Origin: Ferrovaceae bacterium | GTDB taxonomy: Bacteria > Pseudomonadota > Gammaproteobacteria > Burkholderiales > Ferrovaceae | DNA length: 64,000 nt | Direction: 5' to 3' | NCBI GenBank assembly: GCA_027449685.1 | Contig: DAIDLC010000004.1 | Coordinates: forward strand, 1-64,000 | Shown: positions 1 to 8,571 of the stretch, in pieces | Layout of the letters: every line of letters begins with the position of its first letter | Position numbering within the stretch: position 1 is the first letter of the stretch | Translations under genes and position numbers: made by a program | The notes under the pieces: model-generated | Seen by the model: the letters and a program-made list of their open reading frames with translations, nothing else | Told to the model about the DNA's origin: nothing | Databases searched by the model: none

Positions 1-2
1 TG

Positions 3-452
3 GGTCGAGGATTTGCGGGGCGTGAGGGCGGGCGCTATTGGGGGGGGGGCTATCGAGGCGGTGGTTGGGGCGGCGGCTATTGGGGTGGGCGCCCCTGGTA
101 TGGCGGCGGCTGGGGCTGGGACGATTGGGGTTGGGGCCTGGGATTGGGATTGGGGCTGGGCTATGGGGCTTGGGCCTTGTCAGAGCCCTATGTGTACAAC
201 CCCTATCCCTGGGGAGTCAGTTACGGGGTCCCGGTGGCCGCCTACCCCAATACCGTGGTGGTTTCTGCACCTTCAGCCCCCGTTTCTCCTCAGGGTACAA
301 CCTATCTGGGAAGCACCCAATCGGCTCCGGCGCCTGTACAGAGCTGGTTTTACTGCGATTCGGCCAAGGGCTATTATCCCTACGTGCCGCAATGCCCGGA
401 GCCCTGGCGCGCAGTGCCTGCGGTTCCGCCAGGCCAGATCAGGGGGGAATGA
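3..452 (+). CDS. Gly/Trp/Tyr-rich hypothetical protein (5' partial)
   Basis: The reading frame is open from the left edge to a TGA at 450-452, so the N-terminus lies outside the window. The visible part starts with about 55 residues dominated by Gly, Trp, Tyr and Arg, followed by a Pro/Ser/Val linker. It ends in a compact region with WFYCDSAKGYYPYV and a second Cys in QCPEPW. A terminal Trp/Tyr-Cys ... YYPYV ... CP ... W ... VPA pattern recurs in small exported proteins of proteobacteria whose function is unknown to me. An envelope location is inferred from composition only. No function is assigned. Confidence 0.7.
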   Translation, partial: GRGFAGREGGRYWGGGYRGGGWGGGYWGGRPWYGGGWGWDDWGWGLGLGLGLGYGAWALSEPYVYNPYPWGVSYGVPVAAYPNTVVVSAPSAPVSPQGTTYLGSTQSAPAPVQSWFYCDSAKGYYPYVPQCPEPWRAVPAVPPGQIRGE

Positions 453-480
453 GCTGCGCGCCGGTGTGTATTAACCCTAT

Positions 481-518
481 CCAGCCGACCGGGCCATTGG
501 ATGGTATCCGGGGGCTGG
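481..518. terminator. Possible bidirectional terminator hairpin
   Basis: The arms CCAGCC (481-486) and GGCTGG (513-518) can pair, with CCGG blocks inside extending the stem. The hairpin lies between two convergent genes and is followed on the + strand by only TTT, so it is a weak candidate. Confidence 0.3.
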
Positions 519-556
519 TTTAACGGGGCACAGGCCGCAATCCATCCTAAATCCGT

Positions 557-985
557 TTAGCGATAAACCAACACCGGGATTTCCGAGTGCGTCAATACTT
601 TCTGGGTTTCACTGCCCAGCAAAAATCCGGCCAATCCCCGGCGTCCGTGGGAGGCCATCATGATCAGGTCGCAGCCGCGCTCCCGGGCCATGTTGATGAT
701 GCCGTTGTACGGAGAAAACTCGACGCTTTTAACGGTTTCGAAAGGAATGTTGGCTGACCGGGCTTCCTGGGCGAAGGCTGCAAGGTGCCGTTCGGCTTCT
801 TTTTCCAGTTGTTCCATGACGTTTTGCGGGGTTTCCACTGCAAATTCGCTCATGGGGAGATATTCCACCACGCAGCTATAGGCCGTGACTTTGGCGCCTA
901 GTGCCTTGGCCATTTCGATGCCGCCGGTCACTGCTTTTTGAGATAATTCAGAGCCATCGGTGGCGATGAGAATGTGTTTGAACAT
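557..985 (-). CDS. Universal stress protein, UspA family
   Basis: The 142-residue protein begins MFKHILIATDGSE, the classical first strand and ATP-contacting Asp of the UspA fold. It ends with ASHGRRGLAGFLLGS, the nucleotide-binding G-9x-G-S loop; the first Gly of the usual motif is Ala here. The start at 985 was chosen because GGAGG sits seven bases upstream, while an upstream in-frame ATG has none. Members bind ATP or dimerise in the cytoplasm and raise survival under starvation, oxidants or respiratory stress. The gene diverges from ccmF and stands alone. The substrate and inducing signal cannot be read from sequence. Confidence 0.92.
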   Translation of the reverse strand: MFKHILIATDGSELSQKAVTGGIEMAKALGAKVTAYSCVVEYLPMSEFAVETPQNVMEQLEKEAERHLAAFAQEARSANIPFETVKSVEFSPYNGIINMARERGCDLIMMASHGRRGLAGFLLGSETQKVLTHSEIPVLVYR

Positions 986-1090
986 GAAAAGCCTCCTTCG
1001 GAGAGATGAAAACAGCAACATGAAACATTATATTCTTGCCTGATGTACACTGACGGACTTTTAAAAAATTATGTGTTTGAAGGGGAGTGA

Positions 1091-3091
1091 ATGATTCCTG
1101 AACTTGGTCACTTTGCGCTGATTTTGGCGCTGGTGTTATCTGTCGTCCTCTCTTTTGTGGCGCTGGTCGGGGCCCAACGCGGTGTGGCCATCTGGATTGG
1201 ATTGGCTCGCCCCACGGCAGTCCTGCTGTTTGTGTCCATGGTGGTATCCTTCGGTGCGCTGGCCTGGGCGTTCCTGCACAACGATTTTTCGGTGCTATAT
1301 GTCAGCGAGCATTCCAATTCCAAATTGCCCGTGCAATACCAGTTCTCTGCCGTCTGGGGGGGGCATGAGGGGTCGCTGCTGTTATGGGTATTGCTCCTGA
1401 CGGCCTGGACGGCTGCCGTCGCCCTGTTTTCCCGGCGCTTGCCAGATCCGGTGGTGGCGCGGGTGTTGGGAGTGCTGGCCTTGGTGATTCTGGGTTTCAT
1501 CCTGTTCATTTTGCTCACTTCCAATCCCTTTGATCGGCTCATCCCGGCAGCGCCCGAAGGGCGGGATTTGAATCCGCTGTTGCAGGATCCCGGACTGGTT
1601 TACCACCCGCCTGTGTTGTATATGGGGTACGTGGGGTTTTCGGTGGCTTTTGCCTTTGCTATTTCGGCGCTGATCTCGGGGCGACTGGATGCCACCTGGG
1701 CACGCTGGTCGCGACCCTGGACGCTGGCGGCCTGGGTGTTTTTGACGCTGGGCATCTGTTTTGGCTCCCGCTGGGCCTATTACGAGCTGGGTTGGGGCGG
1801 GTGGTGGTTTTGGGATCCCGTGGAAAATGCTTCTTTCATGCCCTGGTTGGTGGGTACAGCGCTGGTCCATTCCCTGGTGGTGACCGAAAAGCGCGGTGCA
1901 TTCAAGCGTTGGACGGTCTTGCTGGCCATTGCGGCTTTCTCGCTTTCCCTTTTGGGCACCTTCATCGTGCGTTCGGGGGTGCTGACCTCGGTGCATGCTT
2001 TTGCCTCTGACCCCAAACGCGGCATCTTTGTCCTGGCCTTTTTAGCCTTGGTCATTGGAGGTTCGCTCACACTCTTTGCCTGGCGCGCCCCATCGGTGGG
2101 CGATGGGGGGCAGTTCAAGCTGGTTTCCAGAGAATCCTTTCTCTTGATGAATAATGTGCTGCTGGTGGTGGCCGGAGCTTCCGTCCTGCTGGGTACCATC
2201 TACCCCATGTTGATCGATGCGCTCAATCTGGGGAAACTCTCCGTAGGACCTCCGTACTTCAACACTGTCTTCGTGCCGCTCATGATTCCTCTGCTCCTGA
2301 TCCTGCCATTGGGTACCCTGGCGCATTGGAAAAAGGCTTCCCTGGGGGCGCTGGTGCGTTCTTTGCGCATCGAAATGGTCGTGGCCCTGCTGGCGGGCGC
2401 CCTGGTTCCAATCTGGATGGGAGGGTTCACACCCCTGGCCGGTCTGGGAATTGCCATAGCCGTGTGGCTGGCTGCTGCGGTTGTGCGTCAGGTCTGGGCC
2501 TGGCGTAAGGCGGGCAAGATCCCCCTCTGGTTTTGGGGGATGCAAACCGCCCACCTGGGGTTGGCCGTGTTTGTGGTGGGGGTCACCCTGATCAAGGGCT
2601 ATGAGCTGGAAAGAGATGTGCGCATGGCCCCGGGCGATACTCTGACGCTGGCCGGGACCACTTTCCAGTTCAAGGGGGTGGAACAGGCCCCTGGGCCCAA
2701 TTATACCGCCCAGCGGGGAACGGTGACCTACAGTGAAAATGGACGGATTCTGGGGCTGCTGGAACCGGAAAAGCGCAATTACTTTTCCTCGCCCATGCCC
2801 ATGACGGAAGCCGCCATCCATTCCACCGTGGGGCGCGATCTCTATGTCTCTTTGGGAGAGCCCTTGGGACAGGGCGCCTGGAGTGTACGGGTCTATTACA
2901 AACCATTCGTCAACTGGATCTGGGCTGGCTGTGTGCTCATGGCGCTGGGAGGCGTTCTGGCTGCTTCCGATCGACGCTATCGGGTTCGTTCGGGCAAGGG
3001 GCAGGTGTCTCTGGACAGCGCGCCCACGGGCGCACGGGCCGCTGCGCCGGCGGTGACTCTGAATCCATCCTCGGGGGGGCAATCCGCGTGA
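1091..3091 (+). CDS. ccmF: Cytochrome c heme lyase subunit CcmF
   Basis: The 666-residue polytopic membrane protein has the family's usual length and about 14-15 hydrophobic segments. The heme-handling tryptophan-rich WWD motif (GWGGWWFWDPVENASF) lies around residues 234-250. CcmF works with CcmH and CcmI in the cytoplasmic membrane to attach heme from holo-CcmE to CXXCH motifs of apocytochromes in the periplasm. The ATG follows AAGGGGAG. The gene opens a four-gene operon whose members overlap by four bases each (ccmF-ccmG: GTGA), so translation is probably coupled. Identification is secure. Confidence 0.97.
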   Translation: MIPELGHFALILALVLSVVLSFVALVGAQRGVAIWIGLARPTAVLLFVSMVVSFGALAWAFLHNDFSVLYVSEHSNSKLPVQYQFSAVWGGHEGSLLLWVLLLTAWTAAVALFSRRLPDPVVARVLGVLALVILGFILFILLTSNPFDRLIPAAPEGRDLNPLLQDPGLVYHPPVLYMGYVGFSVAFAFAISALISGRLDATWARWSRPWTLAAWVFLTLGICFGSRWAYYELGWGGWWFWDPVENASFMPWLVGTALVHSLVVTEKRGAFKRWTVLLAIAAFSLSLLGTFIVRSGVLTSVHAFASDPKRGIFVLAFLALVIGGSLTLFAWRAPSVGDGGQFKLVSRESFLLMNNVLLVVAGASVLLGTIYPMLIDALNLGKLSVGPPYFNTVFVPLMIPLLLILPLGTLAHWKKASLGALVRSLRIEMVVALLAGALVPIWMGGFTPLAGLGIAIAVWLAAAVVRQVWAWRKAGKIPLWFWGMQTAHLGLAVFVVGVTLIKGYELERDVRMAPGDTLTLAGTTFQFKGVEQAPGPNYTAQRGTVTYSENGRILGLLEPEKRNYFSSPMPMTEAAIHSTVGRDLYVSLGEPLGQGAWSVRVYYKPFVNWIWAGCVLMALGGVLAASDRRYRVRSGKGQVSLDSAPTGARAAAPAVTLNPSSGGQSA

Positions 3092-3627
3092 GTAAACGAT
3101 TCAACCTCTGGTTCATCCTGCCTTTGGCGGTGTTTGTGGGGTTGGTGGCTTTCTTTGCCGTGGGGTTGCAACGGGATCCGCATCTAGTGCCTTCTCCGCT
3201 CATCGATCGGCCTGCCCCCAATTTTCGCTTGCCGCAGTTAGCGGCGCAGGGCAAGTCATTTTCGCCGGCAACCTATCATGGTCAGGTGTGGTTGCTCAAC
3301 GTCTGGGCCTCCTGGTGCGTGTCCTGCCGTGAAGAGCATCCAGTGCTGCTGAAGTTTTCCCGCGAACAGCACATTCCGTTGGTGGGACTGGACTACAAGG
3401 ATCAGGCTGCTGATGCCCAGCATTGGCTGGACAATTATGGCAATCCCTATACCCTGACCGCAGTGGATGCGGACGGGCGGGTCGGTATCGACTACGGGGT
3501 CTATGGCGTACCCGAAACGTACATCATCGACAAGGCCGGCATCATTCGGTACAAGCAAATCGGACCCATTACCCTCGAGTCTTTGCAGCAGGTGATCCTG
3601 CCCCTGTTGCGGGAGTTGCAGAAATGA
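3088..3627 (+). CDS. ccmG: Thiol:disulfide interchange protein CcmG/DsbE
   Basis: This 179-residue protein has one N-terminal membrane anchor (about residues 7-27) followed by a periplasmic thioredoxin fold. The redox motif is WCVSC (C77, C80) in NVWASWCVSCREEHP, and the cis-Pro region YGVPETYIID is present. CcmG reduces the CXXC of apocytochromes or CcmH before heme attachment. The GTG start overlaps the ccmF stop. The active site CVSC differs from the more common CPTC/CEPC, which might tune its redox potential (inference). Electrons would come from a DsbD/CcdA protein not seen in this window. Confidence 0.95.
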   Translation: MSKRFNLWFILPLAVFVGLVAFFAVGLQRDPHLVPSPLIDRPAPNFRLPQLAAQGKSFSPATYHGQVWLLNVWASWCVSCREEHPVLLKFSREQHIPLVGLDYKDQAADAQHWLDNYGNPYTLTAVDADGRVGIDYGVYGVPETYIIDKAGIIRYKQIGPITLESLQQVILPLLRELQK

Positions 3628-4091
3628 AAAACCTGATATGGGTGCTGCTGGTGCTGCTGGGTCTGGCTCTTTCCTGGAGCGCCTTGGCCGGTGAAGCCAA
3701 GCCGTTGGCCGAGGACCCGGTGGTGGAGCAACGCATGATCAAGATCGCCGAAGAAATGCGTTGTCTGGTGTGCCAGAACGAATCCCTGGCAGGATCCCAT
3801 GCCGATTTGGCAGAAGATTTGCGCCAGGAGATTCGGGAACAGATCCGCCAGGGAAAAAGCAATCAGGAAGTCATGGACTTCATGGTGACCCGCTACGGCG
3901 ATTTTGTGCGCTATCGCCCGCCGGTCAAACCCACCACCTGGCTGCTGTGGTTTGGGCCCTTTCTGCTCCTGGCGCTGGGCCTTGCCGTCTTGGCGGGGGT
4001 GCTGCGTCACCGTAGCCGAACGCCCGCCACGGAGCCCCTGTCTGCCGAGCAAAAACAACACGCCGAGGCGCTCCTGCGCGACCAACCATGA
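3624..4091 (+). CDS. ccmH: Cytochrome c maturation protein CcmH (CycL type)
   Basis: The 155-residue protein has a signal sequence (hydrophobic residues 4-19, ALAGEA near the cleavage site). The conserved redox motif is MRCLVCQNES (C47, C50), and a C-terminal membrane anchor lies around residues 105-125. CcmH forms mixed disulfides with apocytochrome CXXCH sites at the membrane and hands them to CcmF. It is the short form of the family, with the TPR part encoded separately by the next gene. Start and stop overlap both neighbours by four bases (ATGA), the sign of a tightly coupled operon. Confidence 0.95.
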   Translation: MKNLIWVLLVLLGLALSWSALAGEAKPLAEDPVVEQRMIKIAEEMRCLVCQNESLAGSHADLAEDLRQEIREQIRQGKSNQEVMDFMVTRYGDFVRYRPPVKPTTWLLWFGPFLLLALGLAVLAGVLRHRSRTPATEPLSAEQKQHAEALLRDQP

Positions 4092-5416
4092 TCTCATTTC
4101 TCCTTGCCGCCAGCGCTTTGACGCTGCTGGTGTTGGCTGTCCTGTTCTTTTTTCTGTTGCGCCACCGCCGGACCATCAACGACAATCGAAAATCTCTCAA
4201 TGCCGCTGTGTACCGGGATCAGTTGTCAGAACTGGAAGAAGAACACCGTGAAGGCAGTCTGGCGGACTCCGATTTTGCCCAGGCCCGGGATGAAGTACAG
4301 CGTCGCCTGCTGGAAGAGGCTACGGTCAATCCCGAGGTTACGGACTACACGCATGGTCGGACCGTGGCTGTGGTATTGCTGATCCTGATTCCTCTAGCGG
4401 CGGGCGGAATATACGCTTGGCGCGGTAACCCGGAAGTGTTCAATCCCCAGGCCCAGGCTCAGCCCCAGCAAGTGAGTGAGCAGCAGATCAAGGAAATGGT
4501 CTCCAAACTGGAGGCCAAGCTGGCCAAGGAGCCCAATGATCCGGAAGGGTGGGCCATGCTGGCGCGTTCTTACATGAACATGGACCGTCCGCTGGATGCG
4601 CGTAAAGCCTTTGAACACCTCAAAGATCAATTGCATACCAACCCCCAGTTGATGGTGGATTATGCCGAAGCGCTGGCCTCGGATGGACAGGATCAGGCGG
4701 CCTTGTTACGTGCGCGTGATCTGGTGGATGAGGCCCTTAAACTGGAACCGGGAAATCCCAAAGGATTATTCATGGCGGGGGGATTTGCCTTTGCCGGCAG
4801 GGATTTCCGCAAAGCTGCGACGATTTGGGAAAAACTGATGCCACTACTGGAACCGGGGTCGCAGGATGCCAGCTTCGTTCTGGAAAACCTGAACGTGGCG
4901 CGGGCCAAGCTAAAGCTGCCCCCATTGCGACCGGAGCAATTTCAGGAACCCTCTGGTCCGGTGAAGTCTCCTCCAGTGGGAGCCGCCGGGGCTCAGGGAG
5001 ACTCTGGCGTCACCCCCGACTCCACACCCGGTTCCACGCCGACCGGTGCTGCTTTGGCCGGGAGTTCTGGCGCCAGTGCGGTATCAGGCCGTGTAACGCT
5101 GGATCCTGCCTTGCGCGCCAAAGTGTCTTCCAGCGATACGGTGTACTTGTTTGCGCGGGTTCCCGATGGCCCCCGAATGCCTTTGGCGGTCCTGAAAACC
5201 ACCGCAGGGCAGCTCCCCCTGGACTTTGAGCTCACCGACGAGATGGCCATGAGTCGCCAGTTCAATTTATCTTCTGTGCGGACGGTTCGTGTGGAGGCCA
5301 GGATTTCCAAGTCGGGCAGCGCCACCCCCACCCCGGGTGACCTGACCGGCATGAGTGCGGTGGTCAAACCCGGTGCCCGGGGCGTGCAGCTCGTCATCGA
5401 CCAGGTTCAGCCCTGA
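4088..5416 (+). CDS. ccmI: Apocytochrome c chaperone CcmI (CycH)
   Basis: The 442-residue protein has two membrane segments (about residues 4-24 and 92-111) around a cytoplasmic loop. A periplasmic part with TPR-like helices (about 135-260) follows, then a low-complexity Pro/Gly/Ser/Thr linker (about 280-325) and a C-terminal beta domain (330-442). CcmI binds the C-terminal helix of apocytochromes and presents them to CcmF/CcmH. Its start overlaps the ccmH stop (ATGA), and it closes the ccmFGHI operon. The stop codon lies inside the first copy of a 25-bp direct repeat. Confidence 0.93.
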   Translation: MISFLLAASALTLLVLAVLFFFLLRHRRTINDNRKSLNAAVYRDQLSELEEEHREGSLADSDFAQARDEVQRRLLEEATVNPEVTDYTHGRTVAVVLLILIPLAAGGIYAWRGNPEVFNPQAQAQPQQVSEQQIKEMVSKLEAKLAKEPNDPEGWAMLARSYMNMDRPLDARKAFEHLKDQLHTNPQLMVDYAEALASDGQDQAALLRARDLVDEALKLEPGNPKGLFMAGGFAFAGRDFRKAATIWEKLMPLLEPGSQDASFVLENLNVARAKLKLPPLRPEQFQEPSGPVKSPPVGAAGAQGDSGVTPDSTPGSTPTGAALAGSSGASAVSGRVTLDPALRAKVSSSDTVYLFARVPDGPRMPLAVLKTTAGQLPLDFELTDEMAMSRQFNLSSVRTVRVEARISKSGSATPTPGDLTGMSAVVKPGARGVQLVIDQVQP

Positions 5417-5474
5417 ACGCGGCCCGATCCGCAGCTGCCAGGTTGTGAACCCTGAACGCGGCCAGATCCGCAGC
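5411..5474. repeat. 25-bp direct repeat, two copies
   Basis: Positions 5411-5435 and 5450-5474 match at 24 of 25 bases, each starting CCCTGAACGCGGCC and ending GATCCGCAGC. The repeat sits in the 87-bp gap between convergent ccmI and ccmE and includes the ccmI stop codon. It probably arose by tandem duplication of the ccmI 3' end. Confidence 0.85.
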
Positions 5475-5503
5475 CACCCAGTACGTTCCTGAGCTGGAAG
5501 TGA

Positions 5504-5944
5504 CTACGGTTTTAGCGTGCGTGCGGCTTTTTGGGCCTGATCCACGGCGTCTTTGGCCTCGGGCGGCATGTAGTTTTCGTCGTGTTTGGCTAGCACTTCG
5601 GTGGCAACGAATTGCCCTTCTGCCTGCAACTTACCCTGAGCTACTACTCCGCGCCCTTCTTTGAAGAGATCGGGCAGAATCCCCGTATAGCTCACCGCTG
5701 TTTCGCGGGAGGTGTCGGTGACAATGAAGTGCGCCGTAAGGCCATCCCGGGTCAGGGATCCTGCCTTGACCAGACCCCCAATTCGAAAGGCCTTGTTTTT
5801 TGGGGCTTCGCCCTTGGCGATCTGGGTGGGTGTATAAAAAAATACGAGGTTACTGCGAAATGCGTTCAAGACCAGCACCGCCGCAACCCCCAGCACGGCT
5901 ACCCCGCCGACGATCAGTAGCAAACGTTTGTGACGAGATTTCAT
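5504..5944 (-). CDS. ccmE: Heme chaperone CcmE
   Basis: The 146-residue protein has an N-terminal membrane anchor after the basic start MKSRHKR, then the periplasmic OB-fold. The covalent heme ligand is His121 in [11 protein letters not shown], with the partner Tyr125, the bacterial HxxxY type. CcmE receives heme from CcmABCD and carries it to CcmF. The ATG at 5944 was chosen over an upstream in-frame ATG because the family starts just before the anchor and because this ATG overlaps the ccmD stop (ATGA). It is the last gene of the ccmABCDE operon. Confidence 0.96.
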   Translation of the reverse strand: MKSRHKRLLLIVGGVAVLGVAAVLVLNAFRSNLVFFYTPTQIAKGEAPKNKAFRIGGLVKAGSLTRDGLTAHFIVTDTSRETAVSYTGILPDLFKEGRGVVAQGKLQAEGQFVATEVLAKHDENYMPPEAKDAVDQAQKAARTLKP

Positions 5945-6108
5945 TGCAGATGCTCCTGTCCAGACAAACGGGTAAGAATCGCCCGCCGCCGGCGTTTTAG
6001 CAGCCAGGGTTCCAGCAGCATACCCAAAGCACAGGCTCCAAAGCTGCCCCATACGTAAAATGCGTAGCCGCCCATTTGCACGAAGTCACTGAAACTGTTC
6101 CACTGCAT
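5941..6108 (-). CDS. ccmD: Heme exporter protein CcmD
   Basis: This 55-residue single-span membrane protein has the family pattern: [20 protein letters not shown], a transmembrane stretch, then a basic tail LLKRRRR. CcmD stabilises the CcmABC-CcmE complex and helps release holo-CcmE. It lies between ccmC and ccmE and overlaps ccmE by four bases. The start at 6108 fits the family length; longer in-frame starts run into ccmC with no homology. Confidence 0.9.
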   Translation of the reverse strand: MQWNSFSDFVQMGGYAFYVWGSFGACALGMLLEPWLLKRRRRAILTRLSGQEHLQ

Positions 6109-6173
6109 GGTTATATCCGTTTGTGATCGATTGAAAATTGCTAAAGGCGTGGTTGGTAAGACTGCAAAAGAGA

Positions 6174-6917
6174 TCATTCGGTTGCATTGCGCTTGACCCA
6201 TTCACTACTCAATTCCCGTTCCAGCATGATGCAGCGCACGCGCGCGAGCGCCACGGCAATGGTGTAGGCCCAAAAGGCCAGCGCCATGATCAGCATGCCC
6301 GCCAGCATGGTATGCGCCATGCTGGGCGCCTTGGTCATGGATACCGAAGCCCCCTGGTGCAAGGTGTTCCACCATTGAACCGAAAAGTAGATGATGGGCA
6401 CGTTGATGACACCCACCAGTGCCAACAGTGCGCCCGCTTTGTCGGCGCGACGGGGATCGTCGATGGAAGATTGCAGGGCAATGAATCCGAGATACAGGAA
6501 AAACAGGATCAATTGGGAAGTGAGGCGCGCATCCCAAACCCACCAGGCGCCCCACATGGGTTTTCCCCAAAGGGCCCCGGTCCATAGCGAGAGGAAAGCG
6601 AACAGGGCCCCCGTGGGCGCCAGGGCTGCCGTCATCATGCCGGACAACCGGGTTTTGAAAGCCAGTCCCAAAGCAGACCAGAACGCCATGACGCAATAGA
6701 CGAACATGGACATCCAGCTGGCCGGGACATGCACGAAAATGATGCGATAGCCTTCACCCTGCTGCGCATCGGTGGGAGCCACCAGTAAGCCGATCCACAG
6801 ACCCGCGAGACCCAGCAGGGCGGCAGCGGCAGCAAAGTAGGGAATCATGCGCCCGGCCAGAGGATAAAAGCTGGCTGGTGACGCGTATTTGAACCAATTG
6901 ACGAGAGAATGACTCAT
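6174..6917 (-). CDS. ccmC: Heme transporter/handling protein CcmC
   Basis: The 247-residue, six-span membrane protein has the heme-binding WWD motif WGAWWVWDARLTS. It loads heme onto CcmE together with the CcmAB ATPase. The start at 6917 (MSHSLVNWF) lies five bases after the ccmB stop and matches the family. The upstream in-frame ATG at 6995 would extend deep into ccmB and was not used. Confidence 0.96.
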   Translation of the reverse strand: MSHSLVNWFKYASPASFYPLAGRMIPYFAAAAALLGLAGLWIGLLVAPTDAQQGEGYRIIFVHVPASWMSMFVYCVMAFWSALGLAFKTRLSGMMTAALAPTGALFAFLSLWTGALWGKPMWGAWWVWDARLTSQLILFFLYLGFIALQSSIDDPRRADKAGALLALVGVINVPIIYFSVQWWNTLHQGASVSMTKAPSMAHTMLAGMLIMALAFWAYTIAVALARVRCIMLERELSSEWVKRNATE

Positions 6918-6921
6918 GCCT

Positions 6922-7602
6922 TTACTCCAGTGCCACGCGCAAGGCCGCAGTGCTGGCCCAGGGCGCGAAAAAAAGGGAAACCACCAACACGGCACCCAAT
7001 AGCGATAAATGACCTTCGGCTCCCAACCCTGCCAGATCGGCTTCTACCGCCCCCGCGCCAAAGATGAGAGCAGGAATATACAAGGGAAGAATCAATAAGG
7101 ACAACAGGGCCCCGCCGCCTCGGACCCCCAAGGTCAAGGCGGCCCCCACGGCGCCAATCAGCGACAGGATAGGGGTTCCCAGGAGCAACGAAAGCATCAA
7201 CAAGCCCAGACTACGCCCAGGAAGGTCGAATTGAACCCCCAGAATGGGGGCCATCAATACCACGGGCAGCCCGGAGACCAGCCAATGGGCCACAATTTTA
7301 CCAGCGATGAGCAGGGTGAAGGATTGCGGGGAAAGAGCCATCTGCTCCAGCGTGCCATCGGCGTGATCGGGGGCAAACAGTCGCTGCAGTCCCAGCAGGG
7401 TGGCCAGCAAGGCGCCAATCCACAGGGCACCGGGGGCGATTTTACGCAGCAAATCCGTATCCGGGCCGATTCCCAGGGGGAGCAGATTGACGACGATCAC
7501 AAAGAAAAACAGGGCGGTGACGATCTCGGTTTTATGCCGCGCGGCCAGTAACAGGTCGCGTCGAATGGCCAGAATAAAAGGGGAAGTGTGCAGGAACGTC
7601 AT
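6922..7602 (-). CDS. ccmB: Heme exporter ABC permease CcmB
   Basis: The 226-residue permease has six hydrophobic spans and the usual opening with a short amphipathic N-terminus followed by RDLLLAARHKTE. It pairs with the CcmA ATPase to release holo-CcmE from CcmC. It overlaps ccmA by four bases and is followed by ccmC after a four-base gap, so the five genes form a single unit. Confidence 0.96.
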   Translation of the reverse strand: MTFLHTSPFILAIRRDLLLAARHKTEIVTALFFFVIVVNLLPLGIGPDTDLLRKIAPGALWIGALLATLLGLQRLFAPDHADGTLEQMALSPQSFTLLIAGKIVAHWLVSGLPVVLMAPILGVQFDLPGRSLGLLMLSLLLGTPILSLIGAVGAALTLGVRGGGALLSLLILPLYIPALIFGAGAVEADLAGLGAEGHLSLLGAVLVVSLFFAPWASTAALRVALE

Positions 7603-8210
7603 AGGGTAAGACAGCTTCCGCCAGACAGCGGGATGGGCTGATGACTGGTGAGAATGGCGCTGCCACCCTGATGCAGATGGCGCTCGATCTGTTGCGTCAT
7701 GAGTTGGCTGGCGTGAACGTCCAGCGCGGTGAAAGGCTCATCGAGAATCCACAAGCGCCCCGGTCGTAGCAGAAGCCGACTGAGCAATACCCGGCGCCGT
7801 TGTCCGGCAGAAAGGTAGCGCACCGGAAGATGCTCTCTTCCTTGCAACCCAAATTGTTGCAGGGCTGCGCGAATGGCCGTAGGGGAAGTCTCAAAGCCCT
7901 CCAGGCCCAGGCTGAAAAACAGGTTTTCTTCCGGGTTCAATTCTTCCTTGAGGGCTCCCTGGTGTCCCACATACAGCAGATCCCGATGCCAGAGCGAGCG
8001 CTCGGTGCGAATCTCTACGCCATTCCACAAAACCGTTCCCTGCACAGGCTCGGTCAATCCGGCCAGGATGCGCAGCAGACTGGTTTTTCCAGCGCCATTG
8101 GTTCCGGCAATCTGGAGCCAATGGGCGTCGGGCAACTCGAAGTGCAGGTCCTGAAATAGGATTCTTTCTCCGCGTTGGCAGGTAAGTTGGGTAACGGACA
8201 ACATGATCAT
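7599..8210 (-). CDS. ccmA: Cytochrome c biogenesis ATP-binding protein CcmA
   Basis: The 203-residue ABC ATPase has Walker A GTNGAGKT (residues 36-43), signature LSAGQRRR (133-140) and Walker B LWILDEPF (153-160). ATP hydrolysis by CcmAB frees heme-loaded CcmE from CcmC. This is the first gene of ccmABCDE and diverges from the flp pilin gene across about 155 bp. The start is either 8210 or 8204 (MIML or ML...), and neither has a clear Shine-Dalgarno sequence. Confidence 0.95.
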   Translation of the reverse strand: MIMLSVTQLTCQRGERILFQDLHFELPDAHWLQIAGTNGAGKTSLLRILAGLTEPVQGTVLWNGVEIRTERSLWHRDLLYVGHQGALKEELNPEENLFFSLGLEGFETSPTAIRAALQQFGLQGREHLPVRYLSAGQRRRVLLSRLLLRPGRLWILDEPFTALDVHASQLMTQQIERHLHQGGSAILTSHQPIPLSGGSCLTL

Positions 8211-8365
8211 ACTATTCTACAGGATTCGTCAGGATTAACCTCCTGCCCGATGGCCCGCAATACTCTATTCCATCTCATTGGTTTGTGACTGTTGGTCCTT
8301 TGGCTCTCCCGGTAAGCTGAATCTTCCACGTTTTGATTGAAGGGCCAGAGGCCAAAGGAGGAAGC

Positions 8366-8548
8366 ATGCAAGCCATTTCCAGGGTCATCCGTCGTTTTTG
8401 CAAGCACGAGGAAGGGGTTACGGCTATCGAGTATGGACTGATTGCGGCATTGATCGGTTTGGTGGTGATTGGCGGGGTAACCGTGCTGGGCTCAAGTCTC
8501 GAGACAAAATTTACCACGATTGCCTCCAGTATCGGGTCGGCTGGTTAG
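8366..8548 (+). CDS. flp: Flp/Fap type IVb pilin
   Basis: The 60-residue prepilin has a short basic leader and the class IVb processing site G|VTAIEYGLIAALIGLVVIG, with the diagnostic Glu-Tyr pair at mature positions 5-6. After cleavage it polymerises into the Flp pilus used for tight adherence. AAAGGAGG seven bases before the ATG fixes the start. It heads the Tad operon. The matching prepilin peptidase (TadV/CpaA) is not in this window. Confidence 0.95.
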   Translation: MQAISRVIRRFCKHEEGVTAIEYGLIAALIGLVVIGGVTVLGSSLETKFTTIASSIGSAG

Positions 8549-8571
8549 GCACCTGACGGGGGGGCAGTGCC

